Assembly (NCBI RefSeq): GCF_916715725.1
Contig: NZ_CAKAPD010000007.1
Coordinates: 1 to 64,000, forward strand
Length of the DNA stretch: 64,000 nucleotides
Reading direction: 5' to 3'
Source: an uncultured Rothia sp.
GTDB taxonomy: Bacteria; Actinomycetota; Actinomycetes; Actinomycetales; Micrococcaceae
The notes below the pieces were generated by a model that saw only the letters and a list, made by a program, of their open reading frames with translations, ran no database searches and was not told the origin of the DNA. The first letter of the stretch is position 1. Every line of letters starts with the position of its first letter. Of the stretch, positions 7,225-16,195 are shown piece after piece. Both the position numbers and the translations under genes were made by a program.

Positions 7225-8364
7225 TTAGAGCTTGCCAATAGCAATCTGCAGCATGCGGCGAATCGGCTCAGCAGCACCCCAGAGCAGCTGGTCACCCACG
7301 GTGAACGCGCTAATGTACTCGGGGCCCATCGCGAGCTTACGCACGCGACCAACCGGAATCTCCAGAGAACCGGAAGCAGCCACGGGGGTCAGCTGCTCCA
7401 TGGAAGCCTCACGCTCGTTCGGCACGAAGCGAACCCAGGGGTTGTCCTCAGCGATGATGCGCTCAATCTCCTCGAGCGGCAGGTCCTTCTTAAGCTTGAT
7501 GGTCAGCGCCTGAGAGTGCGAGCGCATCGCAGCGATACGGACGCACAGGCCGTCCATGGTGATCTTCTCGTCCTCGGAGCGGCCCAGGATCTTGTTGGTC
7601 TCGACCTCAGCCTTCCACTCCTCGCGGGACTGACCGTTACCCAGGTCAGAGTCAATCCAGGGAATCAGGGAGCCGGAGAGCGGCACACCGAACTGGGTGG
7701 CATCCAGCTCACCGGAACGCTGCTTAGCGAGAATTTTGCGGTCGATGTCCAGAATTGCGGATGCGGGGTCGTTCAGCTCCTCGGAGACCTCGTTGCCCAG
7801 GTCACGGAACTGCGCGAGCACCTCGCGCATGTGGCGGGCACCGCCGCCGGATGCTGCCTGGTAGGTCATGGAGGTTGCCCACTCGACCAGGTCGTTCTTG
7901 AAGAGGCCGCCCAGACCCATCAGCAGGCAGGAGACGGTGCAGTTACCGCCGACGAAGTCCTTCACGCCGGATGCCAGGCCGCGGTCGATGACGTCGCGGT
8001 TGATGGGGTCCAGCACGATGATGGAGTCATCGTTCATGCGCAGGGTGGAAGCTGCGTCAATCCACAGGCCGTCCCAGCCAGCCGCACGCAGCTTCGGGTG
8101 CACAGCCTCGGTGTAGCCACCGCCCTGAGCGGTCACAATAATCGAGTGCTTGCGCAGCTCGTCAATGTCGTATGCGTCCTTCAGCTCGGACGGCTCAAGA
8201 ACACCGTCGAAAGTGGGCGCAGCGCCACCAACATTAGAGGTGGTGAAGAAGACGGGGGTAATGCCCTCGAAGTCGCCTTCCTCAACCATGCGCTTCATGA
8301 GGACCGAGCCCACCATGCCGCGCCAGCCAACAAAACCTACAGAGTCACCGGGATTAAAGTTCAT
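7225..8364 (-). CDS. asd: Aspartate-semialdehyde dehydrogenase, enterobacterial-type
   Basis: Asd reduces L-aspartyl-4-phosphate with NADPH to aspartate semialdehyde, the branch point to lysine/diaminopimelate, threonine and methionine. The 379-residue product has the NADP-binding VGFVGWRGMVGSVLMKRM near its start, the catalytic Cys in GGNCTVSCLLMGLGGLF (about 133-149), TYQAASGGGARHM (about 163-175) and the C-terminal FTVGDQLLWGAAEP. By recall these segments match E. coli Asd more closely than the shorter (about 340-residue) class usual in Actinobacteria. The ATG at 8364 was chosen because the homologous N-terminus begins there and TACACT sits seven bases upstream. The 28-codon extension upstream is not conserved-looking. 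Confidence 0.95.
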   Translation of the reverse strand: MNFNPGDSVGFVGWRGMVGSVLMKRMVEEGDFEGITPVFFTTSNVGGAAPTFDGVLEPSELKDAYDIDELRKHSIIVTAQGGGYTEAVHPKLRAAGWDGLWIDAASTLRMNDDSIIVLDPINRDVIDRGLASGVKDFVGGNCTVSCLLMGLGGLFKNDLVEWATSMTYQAASGGGARHMREVLAQFRDLGNEVSEELNDPASAILDIDRKILAKQRSGELDATQFGVPLSGSLIPWIDSDLGNGQSREEWKAEVETNKILGRSEDEKITMDGLCVRIAAMRSHSQALTIKLKKDLPLEEIERIIAEDNPWVRFVPNEREASMEQLTPVAASGSLEIPVGRVRKLAMGPEYISAFTVGDQLLWGAAEPIRRMLQIAIGKL

Positions 8365-8377
8365 GGTTCCCAGTGTA
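8365..8377 (-). promoter_or_regulatory. asd -10 box with leaderless spacing
   Basis: On the minus strand TACACT (plus 8372-8377) ends exactly seven bases before the asd ATG. The seven bases GGGAACC give at best a weak Shine-Dalgarno match. Confidence 0.45.
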
Positions 8378-8459
8378 CTCTCAGGCTGGCGGGTGTGGAC
8401 TAACACCGTACAAAAAATCTGATATTCGGAACGGTCCGGTACCGGCACGTACGCGAGAG

Positions 8460-9110
8460 CTACAGACGCTCGAGCCGCTGGAACGAGAAGTACATGGGGT
8501 TTTTCGTGCCCGACTCATCGAGCAGGTAGCCCTTCTCGCTCTTCTCCCAGGCACTCTCGGAGGTAACCCGCCAGCACCCGTTCGGGGAGCTGCCCTCGCA
8601 GTTACCCGCAGAATCTGCAAGCTGCAGTTCGGGCGCTCGCGTATCGCCGGTGATCTCGTTACCTTCCTGGCAGTAGAAGAGGGTACGCTCCACCGTCTCT
8701 ACCCGACCGAAGGCGGGCAGATCGGTGCGGGAGAGCGCCTCCGCGTACACGAAGCCGCCGCCAATAATCCAAGCATCAACTTCGGCGGTATCTGCGGGGA
8801 TATCTTCGACCGCTGCACCCGCGGCGTCACGCGCCGCGTACAGCGCCGCATCCAGCGAAGGAACCCACAGGGCGCCATCGCGCTCTTGTGCCTCAGAAAC
8901 AGAACGGCTAATCACAATATTCGTACGGCCCGGCAGAGGGCGAAACCGCGGCGGAAACGACTCCCACGTGCGGCGACCCATAATCACCGGAGCACCCAGC
9001 GTCACCTTCTTGAAGTGCGCCAAATCCTCCGGCGCGTACCAGGGCATATCCCCGTTACGACCAATGATGCCGGCATCAGTTTGAGCCCAAATAGCGCCCA
9101 GACGAAACAT
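8460..9110 (-). CDS. folA: Dihydrofolate reductase
   Basis: FolA reduces dihydrofolate to tetrahydrofolate with NADPH. Visible elements are the N-terminal GAIWAQTDAGIIGRNGDMPWYAPED, with the catalytic acidic and Trp residues, then VIMGRRTWESFPPRFRPLPGRTNIVISR (NADPH site), and WIIGGGFVYAEAL. At 216 residues it is longer than the usual 160-180. The excess is a C-terminal insertion with two Cys (about 168-185) before the closing MYFSFQRLERL strand. It lies 24 bases downstream of thyA with a near-perfect AGGAGG before ATG, so thyA-folA is an operon that regenerates the dihydrofolate produced by ThyA. Confidence 0.95.
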   Translation of the reverse strand: MFRLGAIWAQTDAGIIGRNGDMPWYAPEDLAHFKKVTLGAPVIMGRRTWESFPPRFRPLPGRTNIVISRSVSEAQERDGALWVPSLDAALYAARDAAGAAVEDIPADTAEVDAWIIGGGFVYAEALSRTDLPAFGRVETVERTLFYCQEGNEITGDTRAPELQLADSAGNCEGSSPNGCWRVTSESAWEKSEKGYLLDESGTKNPMYFSFQRLERL

Positions 9111-9134
9111 TATGCCTCCTAGAGCTACCTGCAG

Positions 9135-10016
9135 TTAGACCGCAATCGGGGCGGCAATACCGGGGTGGTGCTTATAATCCACCAGCTCAAAGTCTTCATA
9201 CTCGTAATCGAAAATAGAAGGCTTCTTGGTCTTAATGACCAGCTTCGGGTACGGGTACGGTTCGCGCGGCGGGTAGGGGTTGCCCTCCGGGTCGGTGCCG
9301 TAGCCCAGCTGCTTCTTCACCTGCTCCAGGTGGTTCGAATAGATGTGGCAGTCGCCGCCGGTCCAGATGAACTCGCCCGGCACCATGCCGACCTCTTCAG
9401 CAATCAGGTAGGTCAGCAACGCGTAGGAAGCGATGTTGAAGGGCACGCCCAGGAACATGTCGGCACTACGCTGGTACAGCTGGCAGGACAGCTCCTTCAC
9501 ACCATCGGCGCGCTCGTGTACGTAGAACTGGAACAGCGCGTGGCAAGGCGGAAGCGCCATGCTATCCACTTCGGCGGGGTTCCACGCCGAAACAATGTGG
9601 CGGCGAGAGCTCGGGTTGTTCTTCAGCGACTCAATGACCTTCGCGATCTGGTCAATCGTGCCACCATCGGGGGTCGGCCACGAACGCCACTGCACGCCGT
9701 ATACCGGGCCCAAATCGCCGTTCTCGTCAGCCCACTCATCCCAAATGGTCACGCCGCGCTCCTGCAACCAACGCACATTCGAGGAACCGCGCAGGAACCA
9801 CAGCAGCTCAATCGCCACCGACTTGAAGTGCACACGCTTGGTGGTAATCAGCGGGAACGACTCACGCAAATCAAAACGCATCTGACGGCCAAAAACACCG
9901 AAGGTACCGGTGCCGGTACGGTCGGAACGCTGCGCATCCGCCGCAATAGCGTCCTTGTTCTCCTCGAGGATTTCGCGCAGAAGATCTTCATAGGGCGTAG
10001 GGATTGCGTGAGTCAT
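9135..10016 (-). CDS. thyA: Thymidylate synthase
   Basis: ThyA converts dUMP to dTMP using methylene-tetrahydrofolate. The 293-residue protein begins MTHAIPTPYEDLLREIL and shows RTGTGTFGVFGRQMRFDL, the catalytic Cys in LPPCHALFQFYV, and the dUMP-binding QRSADMFLGVPFNIASYALL. The start at 10016 fits the family alignment. A 17-codon upstream extension is rejected as non-homologous and Cys/Arg/Leu-rich. It is first in the thyA-folA pair. Confidence 0.96.
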   Translation of the reverse strand: MTHAIPTPYEDLLREILEENKDAIAADAQRSDRTGTGTFGVFGRQMRFDLRESFPLITTKRVHFKSVAIELLWFLRGSSNVRWLQERGVTIWDEWADENGDLGPVYGVQWRSWPTPDGGTIDQIAKVIESLKNNPSSRRHIVSAWNPAEVDSMALPPCHALFQFYVHERADGVKELSCQLYQRSADMFLGVPFNIASYALLTYLIAEEVGMVPGEFIWTGGDCHIYSNHLEQVKKQLGYGTDPEGNPYPPREPYPYPKLVIKTKKPSIFDYEYEDFELVDYKHHPGIAAPIAV

Positions 10017-10114
10017 AAGAAAAACCTTGAATCCTGTCAGTAGACGTGAGAGGCGGCAAAGAAGCAACCGCCCCTCTATTGTAAAACCCGCAAACGGGGT
10101 GCAGGTAGAGCAAA

Positions 10115-10139
10115 CGCGCTGAGCATAAAGCCCAGCGCG
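10115..10139 (-). terminator. Hairpin between the Nudix gene and thyA
   Basis: CGCGCTGAGC pairs with GCCCAGCGCG around an ATAAA loop, with one mismatch. It lies between the stop of the upstream minus-strand Nudix gene (10170) and thyA, so it can end the Nudix transcript. There is little U tract. Confidence 0.55.
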
Positions 10140-10169
10140 CTCGCCGTTAGAAGATAAAAGAGATGGGTG

Positions 10170-11177
10170 CTAGTCCAGCGCCGCGCGTACACGCTCCACC
10201 GAGACAATACGCGGGTCATCGCCCTCGGTCACCTGCAGAACCAGGGCATCGCCAGGCTCCAGGTACGGGTCCTCGGTCGGAAGAACCTCCGCGGAACCCT
10301 CAAACAGGTACTCGCGCAGAACGTCCATCACCTGCGGCAATACCGGGCGGTGGGTGCACAGCAGGGACGAAGAATCCTTATCGAACAGCGACGCCACCAC
10401 GCGGGCAGTACGCGCCGGGTGACGCTGAGCGCCAGCCTCCGACAGGGACTTCTTCTCCTTCACCGAAACACCGTAATCCACCGAGTACGGGGTCACGGTC
10501 TGAACGCAACGCAGCCACGGGGAAGAAATAATACGGCTCGGAGCCCATGCCGCAAAGAGACGGCTAGAAGCCAGCGCCTGACGCTTGCCGGTAGCCGCAA
10601 GCGGGCGGTCATCCTCAGCAGCAGCCCAGTTCGAACGCGGCTTAGCCTTCGCGTGGCGGGCAATCAGCACCGGGCGGGTGCGCAGCGCGTCCGCCTCCGC
10701 GAGAGCCTCCAGGGACTCCAGGGGAGCCAGGTCGTCCTCGTTAGTCAGCAGGGCGCGAGCAACCTCGGTGGATACCCAGCGCAGCTCATCCACTTCACCC
10801 TCATCCGCCAGGGCGCGGGCACCCTCGGGAAGCTCAGCGGACCAGTAGAAGACATCCTTCGGGCGGCCACCCACCGGGTAGGAAGTCACCGCCAGAGGCA
10901 CACCCAGAACAACCTGCAGGCCGACCTCTTCGCGAATCTCACGAATAGCAGTCTCAGCCAGGGACTCGCCCGGATCCTGCTTGCCCTTAGGCCAGGACCA
11001 GTCGTCATAACGAGGGCGGTGAATGATCAGGACCTCAAGCGCACCATCGCGCATACGCCAAATCAGTGCGCCAGAAGCAACAATATCCGCAGTGTTCGCG
11101 GGGGCGCGGTCAATGCTGTTGACCGCGTCAAAACGTCGTGCCGAGTAGTAGATGGAGGGGGAATCCAGCGGTGCCAT
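10170..11177 (-). CDS. mutT1: Nudix hydrolase fused to a histidine phosphatase domain (MutT1-like)
   Basis: The 335-residue, two-domain protein has an N-terminal Nudix fold with the box GKQDPGESLAETAIREIREEVG (about 65-86). A C-terminal histidine-phosphatase (SixA-like) domain opens with the catalytic RHAKAK (about 173) and has a second catalytic His in LLCTHRPVLPQV. Mycobacterial MutT1 has this architecture and hydrolyses 8-oxo-dGTP and diadenosine polyphosphates. It also lies beside ppk1, as here. Both active sites look intact. The ATG at 11177 is preceded by a weak AGAGAGAG. Confidence 0.9.
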   Translation of the reverse strand: MAPLDSPSIYYSARRFDAVNSIDRAPANTADIVASGALIWRMRDGALEVLIIHRPRYDDWSWPKGKQDPGESLAETAIREIREEVGLQVVLGVPLAVTSYPVGGRPKDVFYWSAELPEGARALADEGEVDELRWVSTEVARALLTNEDDLAPLESLEALAEADALRTRPVLIARHAKAKPRSNWAAAEDDRPLAATGKRQALASSRLFAAWAPSRIISSPWLRCVQTVTPYSVDYGVSVKEKKSLSEAGAQRHPARTARVVASLFDKDSSSLLCTHRPVLPQVMDVLREYLFEGSAEVLPTEDPYLEPGDALVLQVTEGDDPRIVSVERVRAALD

Positions 11178-11428
11178 ATCTCTCTCTGAACCTCTTCGCT
11201 AGGCTTGTGCACAATGCCAGAGGGCACCATGCTCCGCGTCTAATTGTAGGCGAGAGAACGGTCAAGTTGTAATCTCAACGTAACCTGTTGTTCACTTTTG
11301 CGCTAAGTGCACTAGTCCACCGCACGTTTTTGCACGACACGCGGAAAACCCCGCCTGCCCCACGCCATAAAGCGCGAGAACAGACGGGGTTCACAACCAG
11401 AAATCACCGGTAGGTCAGCGGTACATCC
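11178..11428. other. Intergenic: Nudix gene leader and ppk1 terminator
   Basis: Upstream of the Nudix gene no clear promoter hexamers were found. The inverted repeat AACCCCGCCTG (11347-11357) with CAGACGGGGTT (11381-11391) lies 38 bases beyond the ppk1 stop and reads as its terminator on the minus strand, followed by TTT. Confidence 0.6.
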
Positions 11429-13702
11429 TTAGACCTTATCGACCACGTTCTTACGGGAACGCGAGCTCAGGTAGTACGACTGCACGTCCTGCAGCGGGTT
11501 GCCCTGGTCGTCGGTGTCGTGGCGGGTCCAGTTGCCCTCAGAATCCAGGTGCCAGGTACGCGAAGAATCACTCATGTAGATGGTGAACATATCACGCAGA
11601 TACTTCACGTGGCGCGGATCCTTCACCGGAACCAGAGCCTCAATGCGGCGGTCCAGGTTGCGGTGCATCATATCGGCAGAGCCAATGTAGACAATCGGAT
11701 CGCCACCATTCTCGAAAGCAAACACACGCGAGTGCTCCAAGAAACGACCCAGCACCGAACGGACGCGAATATTCTCGCTCAGACCCTTAACGCCCGGGCG
11801 CAGAGCACAAATACCGCGAACCACCACATCCACCGGCACACCAGCCTGCGAAGCACGGTACAGCGAATCGATCACGGCCTCATCCACCATGGAGTTGCAC
11901 TTAATCTGAATCTTCGCCGGGCGGCCAGCCTTGTGGTTCTCAATCTCCTGATCAATGCACTCAATCAGGCCGCTACGCAGAGTACGCGGTGCGACCAGCA
12001 GCGACTGGTAGTTGGTCTTCGGCGCGTAACCGGACAGCTGGTTGAACAGACGCGAAACATCCTCACAAATCTGCTCGTCACAGGTAATCAGACCCAAATC
12101 CTCGTAGAAACGAGCGGTCGACGGGTGGTAGTTACCGGTGCCGATGTGAGCGTAACGGCGCAGGTGGTTACCCTCGCGGCGCACCACCAGCGACAGCTTG
12201 CAGTGAGTCTTCAGACCCACGATGCCGTACACCACGTGCACGCCGGCGCGCTCCAGCTTACGAGCCCACGAGATGTTGGCTTCCTCATCAAAACGAGCCT
12301 TAATCTCAACCAGCGCCACAACCTGCTTGCCTGCCTCAGCCGCCTCAATCAGCGCATCCACGATGGGGGAGTCGCCACTGGTGCGGTACAGGGTCTGCTT
12401 AATCGCCTGAACACGCGGGTCAGCGGCTGCCTGAGCCAGGAATGCCTGCACACTGGTCGCGAACGAGTCGTACGGGTGGTGCAGCAGCACGTCGTGGTCG
12501 CGGGCGGCAGCGAAAACGTCCGCAGCCTTCGCGGTCTCGGTGGCGTTGAGCCAGCGGGAGGTGTGCGCAATGTGCTTGGGGTAGTGCAGAGCCGGGCGGT
12601 TCGCGCGAACAATCGCACTCATGCCGCGCAAATCCAACGGAGCCGGCAGGCGGTACACCTCGGACTCGTCAATGTTCAGCTCAGAAATCAGCAGATCCAG
12701 GATGGTCGGGTTGATGGTGTCCTCAACCTCCAGGCGGACCGGAGGACCGAAACGACGGCGCAGAAGCTCCTTCTCCAGGGCCTTCAGCAGGTTCTCTGCA
12801 TCGTCCTCTTCCACCTCAAGATCCTCGTTACGGGTCACGCGGAAGACGTGGTGCTCCACGACCTCCATGCCCGGGAAGAGGGCGTCCAGATGCTCAGCAA
12901 TGATGTCTTCGAGCGCAATGTAGCGGCTCTCGCGGCCCGCAGTATTAGCGGCGCGGGAACCATCCACAGAGACCATGCGGTCCAGCTGATCGGGCACCTT
13001 CACGCGGGCGAACAGCTCCTTGCCGGTCTGCGGGTTACGCACCAGCACCGCAAGGTTCAGCGACAGACCCGAAATGTAGGGGAAGGGGTGCGCCGGGTCA
13101 ACCGCCAGCGGGGTCAGAATCGGGAAGATGTCCTGCATGAACTCCTGACGCAGGCGCTGCTTAGCGTCCGCATCCAAGTCGTCCCAACCGACAATGCGGA
13201 TGTTCTGCTCCTCCAGAGCAGGCAGAACCTGGTTGTGGAACACATCGGCGTGGCGCTCCTGCAGCTTATGGGCACGCTCAGCAATCTCTTCCATCTGCTC
13301 CTCGGGGCTCAGACCGGCAGCCGAAGGCACCGCCAGACCGGTCGCAATGCGGCGCTTCAGACCCGCCACACGCACCATGAAGAACTCGTCCAGGTTGGAC
13401 GCCACAATCGACAGGAAGTTCAGACGCTCCAGCAGGAACAGGTTCGGGTCCTCCGCGAGCTCCAGCACGCGGGTGTTGAAGTCCAGCCAGCTGCTCTCAC
13501 GGTCGAAGAAACGCTCCGGGCCGAACTCCTCTTCCAGACTGAAGTAGGAGCGCTTCTCGCCCTTCTCAATGCGGTCGCCGCGGGACTCGGCACGCTCAAT
13601 CTTCGAAATATCGTGGCCGATATGAATGACACCGGTCATGGGTGCCGGCTCAGACGGCTTAGGCTTAGGCGCCTTATTCAGGCCATTGGGGGCGGGTACC
13701 AT
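11429..13702 (-). CDS. ppk1: Polyphosphate kinase 1
   Basis: PPK1 reversibly transfers the ATP gamma-phosphate to inorganic polyphosphate. The 757-residue protein shows the N-terminal domain start RFFDRESSWLDFNTRVLELA, the LNFLSIVASNLDEFFMVRVAGLK helix, and the catalytic HxK-type segments. One is the autophosphorylated His in YAHIGTGNYHPSTARFYEDLGL, and the second phospholipase-D-like block includes IYIGSADMMHRNLDRRIEALVP. An approximately 60-residue Pro/Lys-rich N-terminal extension precedes the core. The ATG at 13702 has AAAGG upstream; a TTG 21 codons earlier is less likely. It is one base-pair module away from the Nudix-phosphatase gene and 65 bases from mshD. Confidence 0.95.
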   Translation of the reverse strand: MVPAPNGLNKAPKPKPSEPAPMTGVIHIGHDISKIERAESRGDRIEKGEKRSYFSLEEEFGPERFFDRESSWLDFNTRVLELAEDPNLFLLERLNFLSIVASNLDEFFMVRVAGLKRRIATGLAVPSAAGLSPEEQMEEIAERAHKLQERHADVFHNQVLPALEEQNIRIVGWDDLDADAKQRLRQEFMQDIFPILTPLAVDPAHPFPYISGLSLNLAVLVRNPQTGKELFARVKVPDQLDRMVSVDGSRAANTAGRESRYIALEDIIAEHLDALFPGMEVVEHHVFRVTRNEDLEVEEDDAENLLKALEKELLRRRFGPPVRLEVEDTINPTILDLLISELNIDESEVYRLPAPLDLRGMSAIVRANRPALHYPKHIAHTSRWLNATETAKAADVFAAARDHDVLLHHPYDSFATSVQAFLAQAAADPRVQAIKQTLYRTSGDSPIVDALIEAAEAGKQVVALVEIKARFDEEANISWARKLERAGVHVVYGIVGLKTHCKLSLVVRREGNHLRRYAHIGTGNYHPSTARFYEDLGLITCDEQICEDVSRLFNQLSGYAPKTNYQSLLVAPRTLRSGLIECIDQEIENHKAGRPAKIQIKCNSMVDEAVIDSLYRASQAGVPVDVVVRGICALRPGVKGLSENIRVRSVLGRFLEHSRVFAFENGGDPIVYIGSADMMHRNLDRRIEALVPVKDPRHVKYLRDMFTIYMSDSSRTWHLDSEGNWTRHDTDDQGNPLQDVQSYYLSSRSRKNVVDKV

Positions 13703-13767
13703 ACTGTACTTGCCTTTCTGCTCGGGGATAAGTCGTGAAGAGGCACGCCAACTGTGGCGCACCAAAA

Positions 13768-14829
13768 CTAGGCGGCAGGCTCAGCCTGCTGGGCGGGGGC
13801 GTACATGCGGTCAACCGTCGCCACACCGAAACCCAACGAAGTGTAGAGGGAGTATGCGGCGGTGTTATCGGCATCCACGTACAGGTCGATGGCGCGCAGC
13901 GGCTCACCGTTCTCATCCTCCGTACAAGCCAGGTACGCCAGCGCGCGCAGGGTGAGGGTTCGGCCCAGGCCGCCTCCCTGTGCCTGCGGGCTCACACCCA
14001 CCACATAAATCTCGCCGGAGGGGGACAGCTCGCCCTGCTCCTGGCCGGTGGGGATCTTCGTCCAGGTGAACGCCGCAATAGCGGAGTCATCCTCCACCTC
14101 GGAGGCGATGAAGAAACCCTCGGGACGGAACCAGGGGGAGCCAGTGCGCTCGCGCAGGTCGGCGAGGGTGAGCTTGCCCTGCTCGGGGTGGTGCGCAAAC
14201 GCTGCGGCGTTCACACGTAGCCAGGGGAATTCGTCCGCGCCGGTAAAGGTGCGCATCCGCAGGTTCTCCGGCAGAGTGCGCGCATCGGAGCGTTCCACGA
14301 GCTCTTCGCGGGTCTGCGCGTCCAGGGGCAGAACCATCTTGTACAGCACACGTACCGGCTCGAAACCGTGCAGGGTCGCGAACGCGTGGGCGGGGCTTTC
14401 AATGCCGGTGTCGGTGGCGCTGCCGTGAACCCAGAGGCGGTAGCGTACGGCGTCTTCACCCAGCTGGCGGACGGCGTGGTCGAAGAATGCGCTGCCGGCG
14501 CCTCGTCCGCGGTATTCGGGGGCGACGGCGGCCTCAATCACGCCGGTATCTTCGTCATGTGCGGGGGTGAGCGCCACGAAGACAGCAGCGAGGGTGCCGT
14601 TGTCCTCGGCGACAAAGAAACGCGGAGGGGTGAGGGTGCTTTCGCGTAGCGCCTTGCTCAGCTCGATGCGGGTCTGCTCGGAGAACGCCGAAACGCCGTC
14701 GTGCTTGGCAACCGCCTGGGCAAAGGAATCGAATCGTTCCAGCAGCTCTTCGGCGAGCTGCGGTTCCGCGTAAACAAGGGAGCTTTCAGCGGGCAGGGTG
14801 GAGGGATTGGGTGTCTGACTGTGTACCAT
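13768..14829 (-). CDS. mshD: Mycothiol synthase
   Basis: MshD acetylates Cys-GlcN-Ins with acetyl-CoA, the last step of mycothiol synthesis. Two tandem GNAT domains are visible. The N-terminal one contains AVAPEYRGRGAGSAFFDHAV (about 88-107). The catalytic C-terminal one contains LRVNAAAFAHHPEQGKLT (about 205-222) and VVGVSPQAQGGGLGRTLTLRAL with the acetyl-CoA loop, ending in YVDADNTAAYSLYTSLGF. The family AFAxHPEQG signature makes the call firm. Two adjacent ATGs exist; the second (14829) has the better spacing from AGAAGG, the first is at 14832. Its neighbour glnR is also its neighbour in Mycobacterium. Confidence 0.95.
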   Translation of the reverse strand: MVHSQTPNPSTLPAESSLVYAEPQLAEELLERFDSFAQAVAKHDGVSAFSEQTRIELSKALRESTLTPPRFFVAEDNGTLAAVFVALTPAHDEDTGVIEAAVAPEYRGRGAGSAFFDHAVRQLGEDAVRYRLWVHGSATDTGIESPAHAFATLHGFEPVRVLYKMVLPLDAQTREELVERSDARTLPENLRMRTFTGADEFPWLRVNAAAFAHHPEQGKLTLADLRERTGSPWFRPEGFFIASEVEDDSAIAAFTWTKIPTGQEQGELSPSGEIYVVGVSPQAQGGGLGRTLTLRALAYLACTEDENGEPLRAIDLYVDADNTAAYSLYTSLGFGVATVDRMYAPAQQAEPAA

Positions 14830-15011
14830 CATCGCCTTCTTTCGTAGCCTTCTGATTCAACTCTACCGGGGATGATTGCTCTTTGAAGAGTTTGCTCTTC
14901 GTCTTGGGCGAATATGACAAGAACCGGAACATTTACACACTCTGGTACCTGGTTCAGCGGCGAGTCTACCCGAGAACGGGCACACCAAAACAGCGGTTGG
15001 TACCGCAAAAT

Positions 15012-15689
15012 TTAGCGGGTGCTGTTGAAGGAATAGCCCACGTTACGCACGGTCGAAATCATCTGTTCGTACTCGGTGCCGAGCTTGGAACGCAGACGAC
15101 GCACGTGCACGTCCACGGTGCGGGTGCCGCCGTAGTAGGAGTCGTAACCCCACACTTCAGAGAGCAGCTGGGCGCGGGAGAAGACGCGTCCTGGGTGCTG
15201 AGCCATGAACTTGAGTAGTTCAAACTCTTTGAAGGTCAGGTTCAGCGCCGCGCCGGAAAGGTGTGCCGAGTACGCCTGGGTGTCAATGACGAGGTTGCCC
15301 GCGCGCACGATGCGCTCTTCCGAGCTTTCTTCTTCCGCGGCTGCGTCGCTCTTGATGGCGAGGCGCAGGCGCGCATCCATTTCGGAGGGGGATGCCTGGT
15401 CAGAAACAATATCGTCCACCTGCCAGGAGGCGGCAACCGCCGCCATGCCGCCTTCGTTCAGGAGTGCGATGAGCGGCAACTGCACACCGGCTGCGCGCAA
15501 CAGCTGTGCGCATTGGCGTGCCTTGACGAGTGCGGTGCGGGCATCGACCATGAGCAGGTCGAAGGTCTCGGATTCGAGGGCGGTGTGGGCGGTGTCGAGG
15601 GGGAAGACGTGTACCTTGTGGCTGAGCAGGCTCAGCGAGGGGATCATATCCTGCGCGGCGGTGTCGCTCATGAGCGCAATACGGTACAC
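15012..15689 (-). CDS. glnR: GlnR-type orphan OmpR-family regulator
   Basis: The 225-residue protein has an atypical receiver domain (about 1-115) and a winged-helix DNA-binding domain (about 130-222). The receiver keeps an Asp in DLLMVDART (about 49) but lacks a full acidic pocket, as in GlnR proteins that act without a cognate kinase. The sequence VALLNEGGMAAVAASWQVDDI is GlnR-like. The DNA-binding part shows LTFKEFELLKFMAQHPGRVFSR and the RTVDVHVRRLRSKL recognition helix. GlnR controls nitrogen metabolism in Actinobacteria, and in Mycobacterium it can activate nitrate/nitrite assimilation. The GTG start at 15689 follows AAAGGAGAG. No sensor kinase gene is adjacent. Confidence 0.9.
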   Translation of the reverse strand: MYRIALMSDTAAQDMIPSLSLLSHKVHVFPLDTAHTALESETFDLLMVDARTALVKARQCAQLLRAAGVQLPLIALLNEGGMAAVAASWQVDDIVSDQASPSEMDARLRLAIKSDAAAEEESSEERIVRAGNLVIDTQAYSAHLSGAALNLTFKEFELLKFMAQHPGRVFSRAQLLSEVWGYDSYYGGTRTVDVHVRRLRSKLGTEYEQMISTVRNVGYSFNSTR

Positions 15690-15992
15690 ACCCTCTCCTT
15701 TCCCGCGTATTTTTCGTGTATTTCCCGTGTAAAACTTTTGGGCTCTTTCTAGTGTACTCGCCAGGCTGTGACGCGGCTGTGGGCGCCGGTGTAGACCGGG
15801 CCGAATATCGTATTCCGGACTGTTCGTACGGGCTTCTCAGCTGGCCATGATGGGGCACCTACCCGGATTCTGCGGGGCTATTATTTTGCTGGTGCCGGTC
15901 GGGGCGTATGCATGTTGAGAATCGTGCTGTTCACTATGTTTCTGCCGCTGATTCTGCGCCCTTTCGTGGCGGGTCTATGGTAGGTTTAAGGC
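15690..15992. other. Intergenic between glnR and the small membrane protein
   Basis: It contains the divergent start regions of glnR (minus) and the small ORF (plus). TATGGT (15976-15981) and TAGGTT (15981-15986) are -10 candidates for the small ORF. Nothing else is recognisable. Confidence 0.45.
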
Positions 15993-16112
15993 ATGGAAAA
16001 CAATCTTATGGCTCTTGAAGCTCTCTTCATGTCGCTGATGGCTATCATCTCCGTGTGCATCGGTATCGGTGCATTCGCAGTGTTGCGTGGCCTCTTCAGC
16101 GGCCAGAAGTAG
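15993..16112 (+). CDS. Small single-pass membrane protein, 39 residues
   Basis: Reading ATG at 15993 to TAG at 16110 gives a 39-residue peptide: an acidic N-terminus (MENNLMALEALF), one hydrophobic helix (about 11-33, SLMAIISVCIGIGAFAVL) and a basic tail ending in GQK. The codon choices (GGT, GGC, ATC, CTC) match the neighbouring genes, and it is followed by two hairpins, the second with a T run. The ribosome binding site is poor. A -10-like box at 15981-15986 would make it leaderless. Function is unknown. It could be a subunit or regulator of a membrane complex. Confidence 0.55.
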   Translation: MENNLMALEALFMSLMAIISVCIGIGAFAVLRGLFSGQK

Positions 16113-16153
16113 TCTTCCCGCACAGAGCAGAAGCATCGCCCACACAGGGCTTT

Positions 16154-16179
16154 AGGCGGTCGTACGGTTCGTACCGCCT
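16154..16179 (+). other. Hairpin after the small membrane protein
   Basis: AGGCGGT pairs with ACCGCCT around a 12-base loop that itself contains the palindrome CGTACG. There is no T run. It may be a processing or stability element ahead of the terminator. Confidence 0.45.
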
Positions 16180-16195
16180 CGCCAATGACGGCGTG

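Noticed and set aside
16154..16179. Attachment site or small RNA core at the CGTACG-containing hairpin
   Set aside because: No integrase, tRNA or matching copy lies nearby; a simple 3' hairpin of the small gene is enough.
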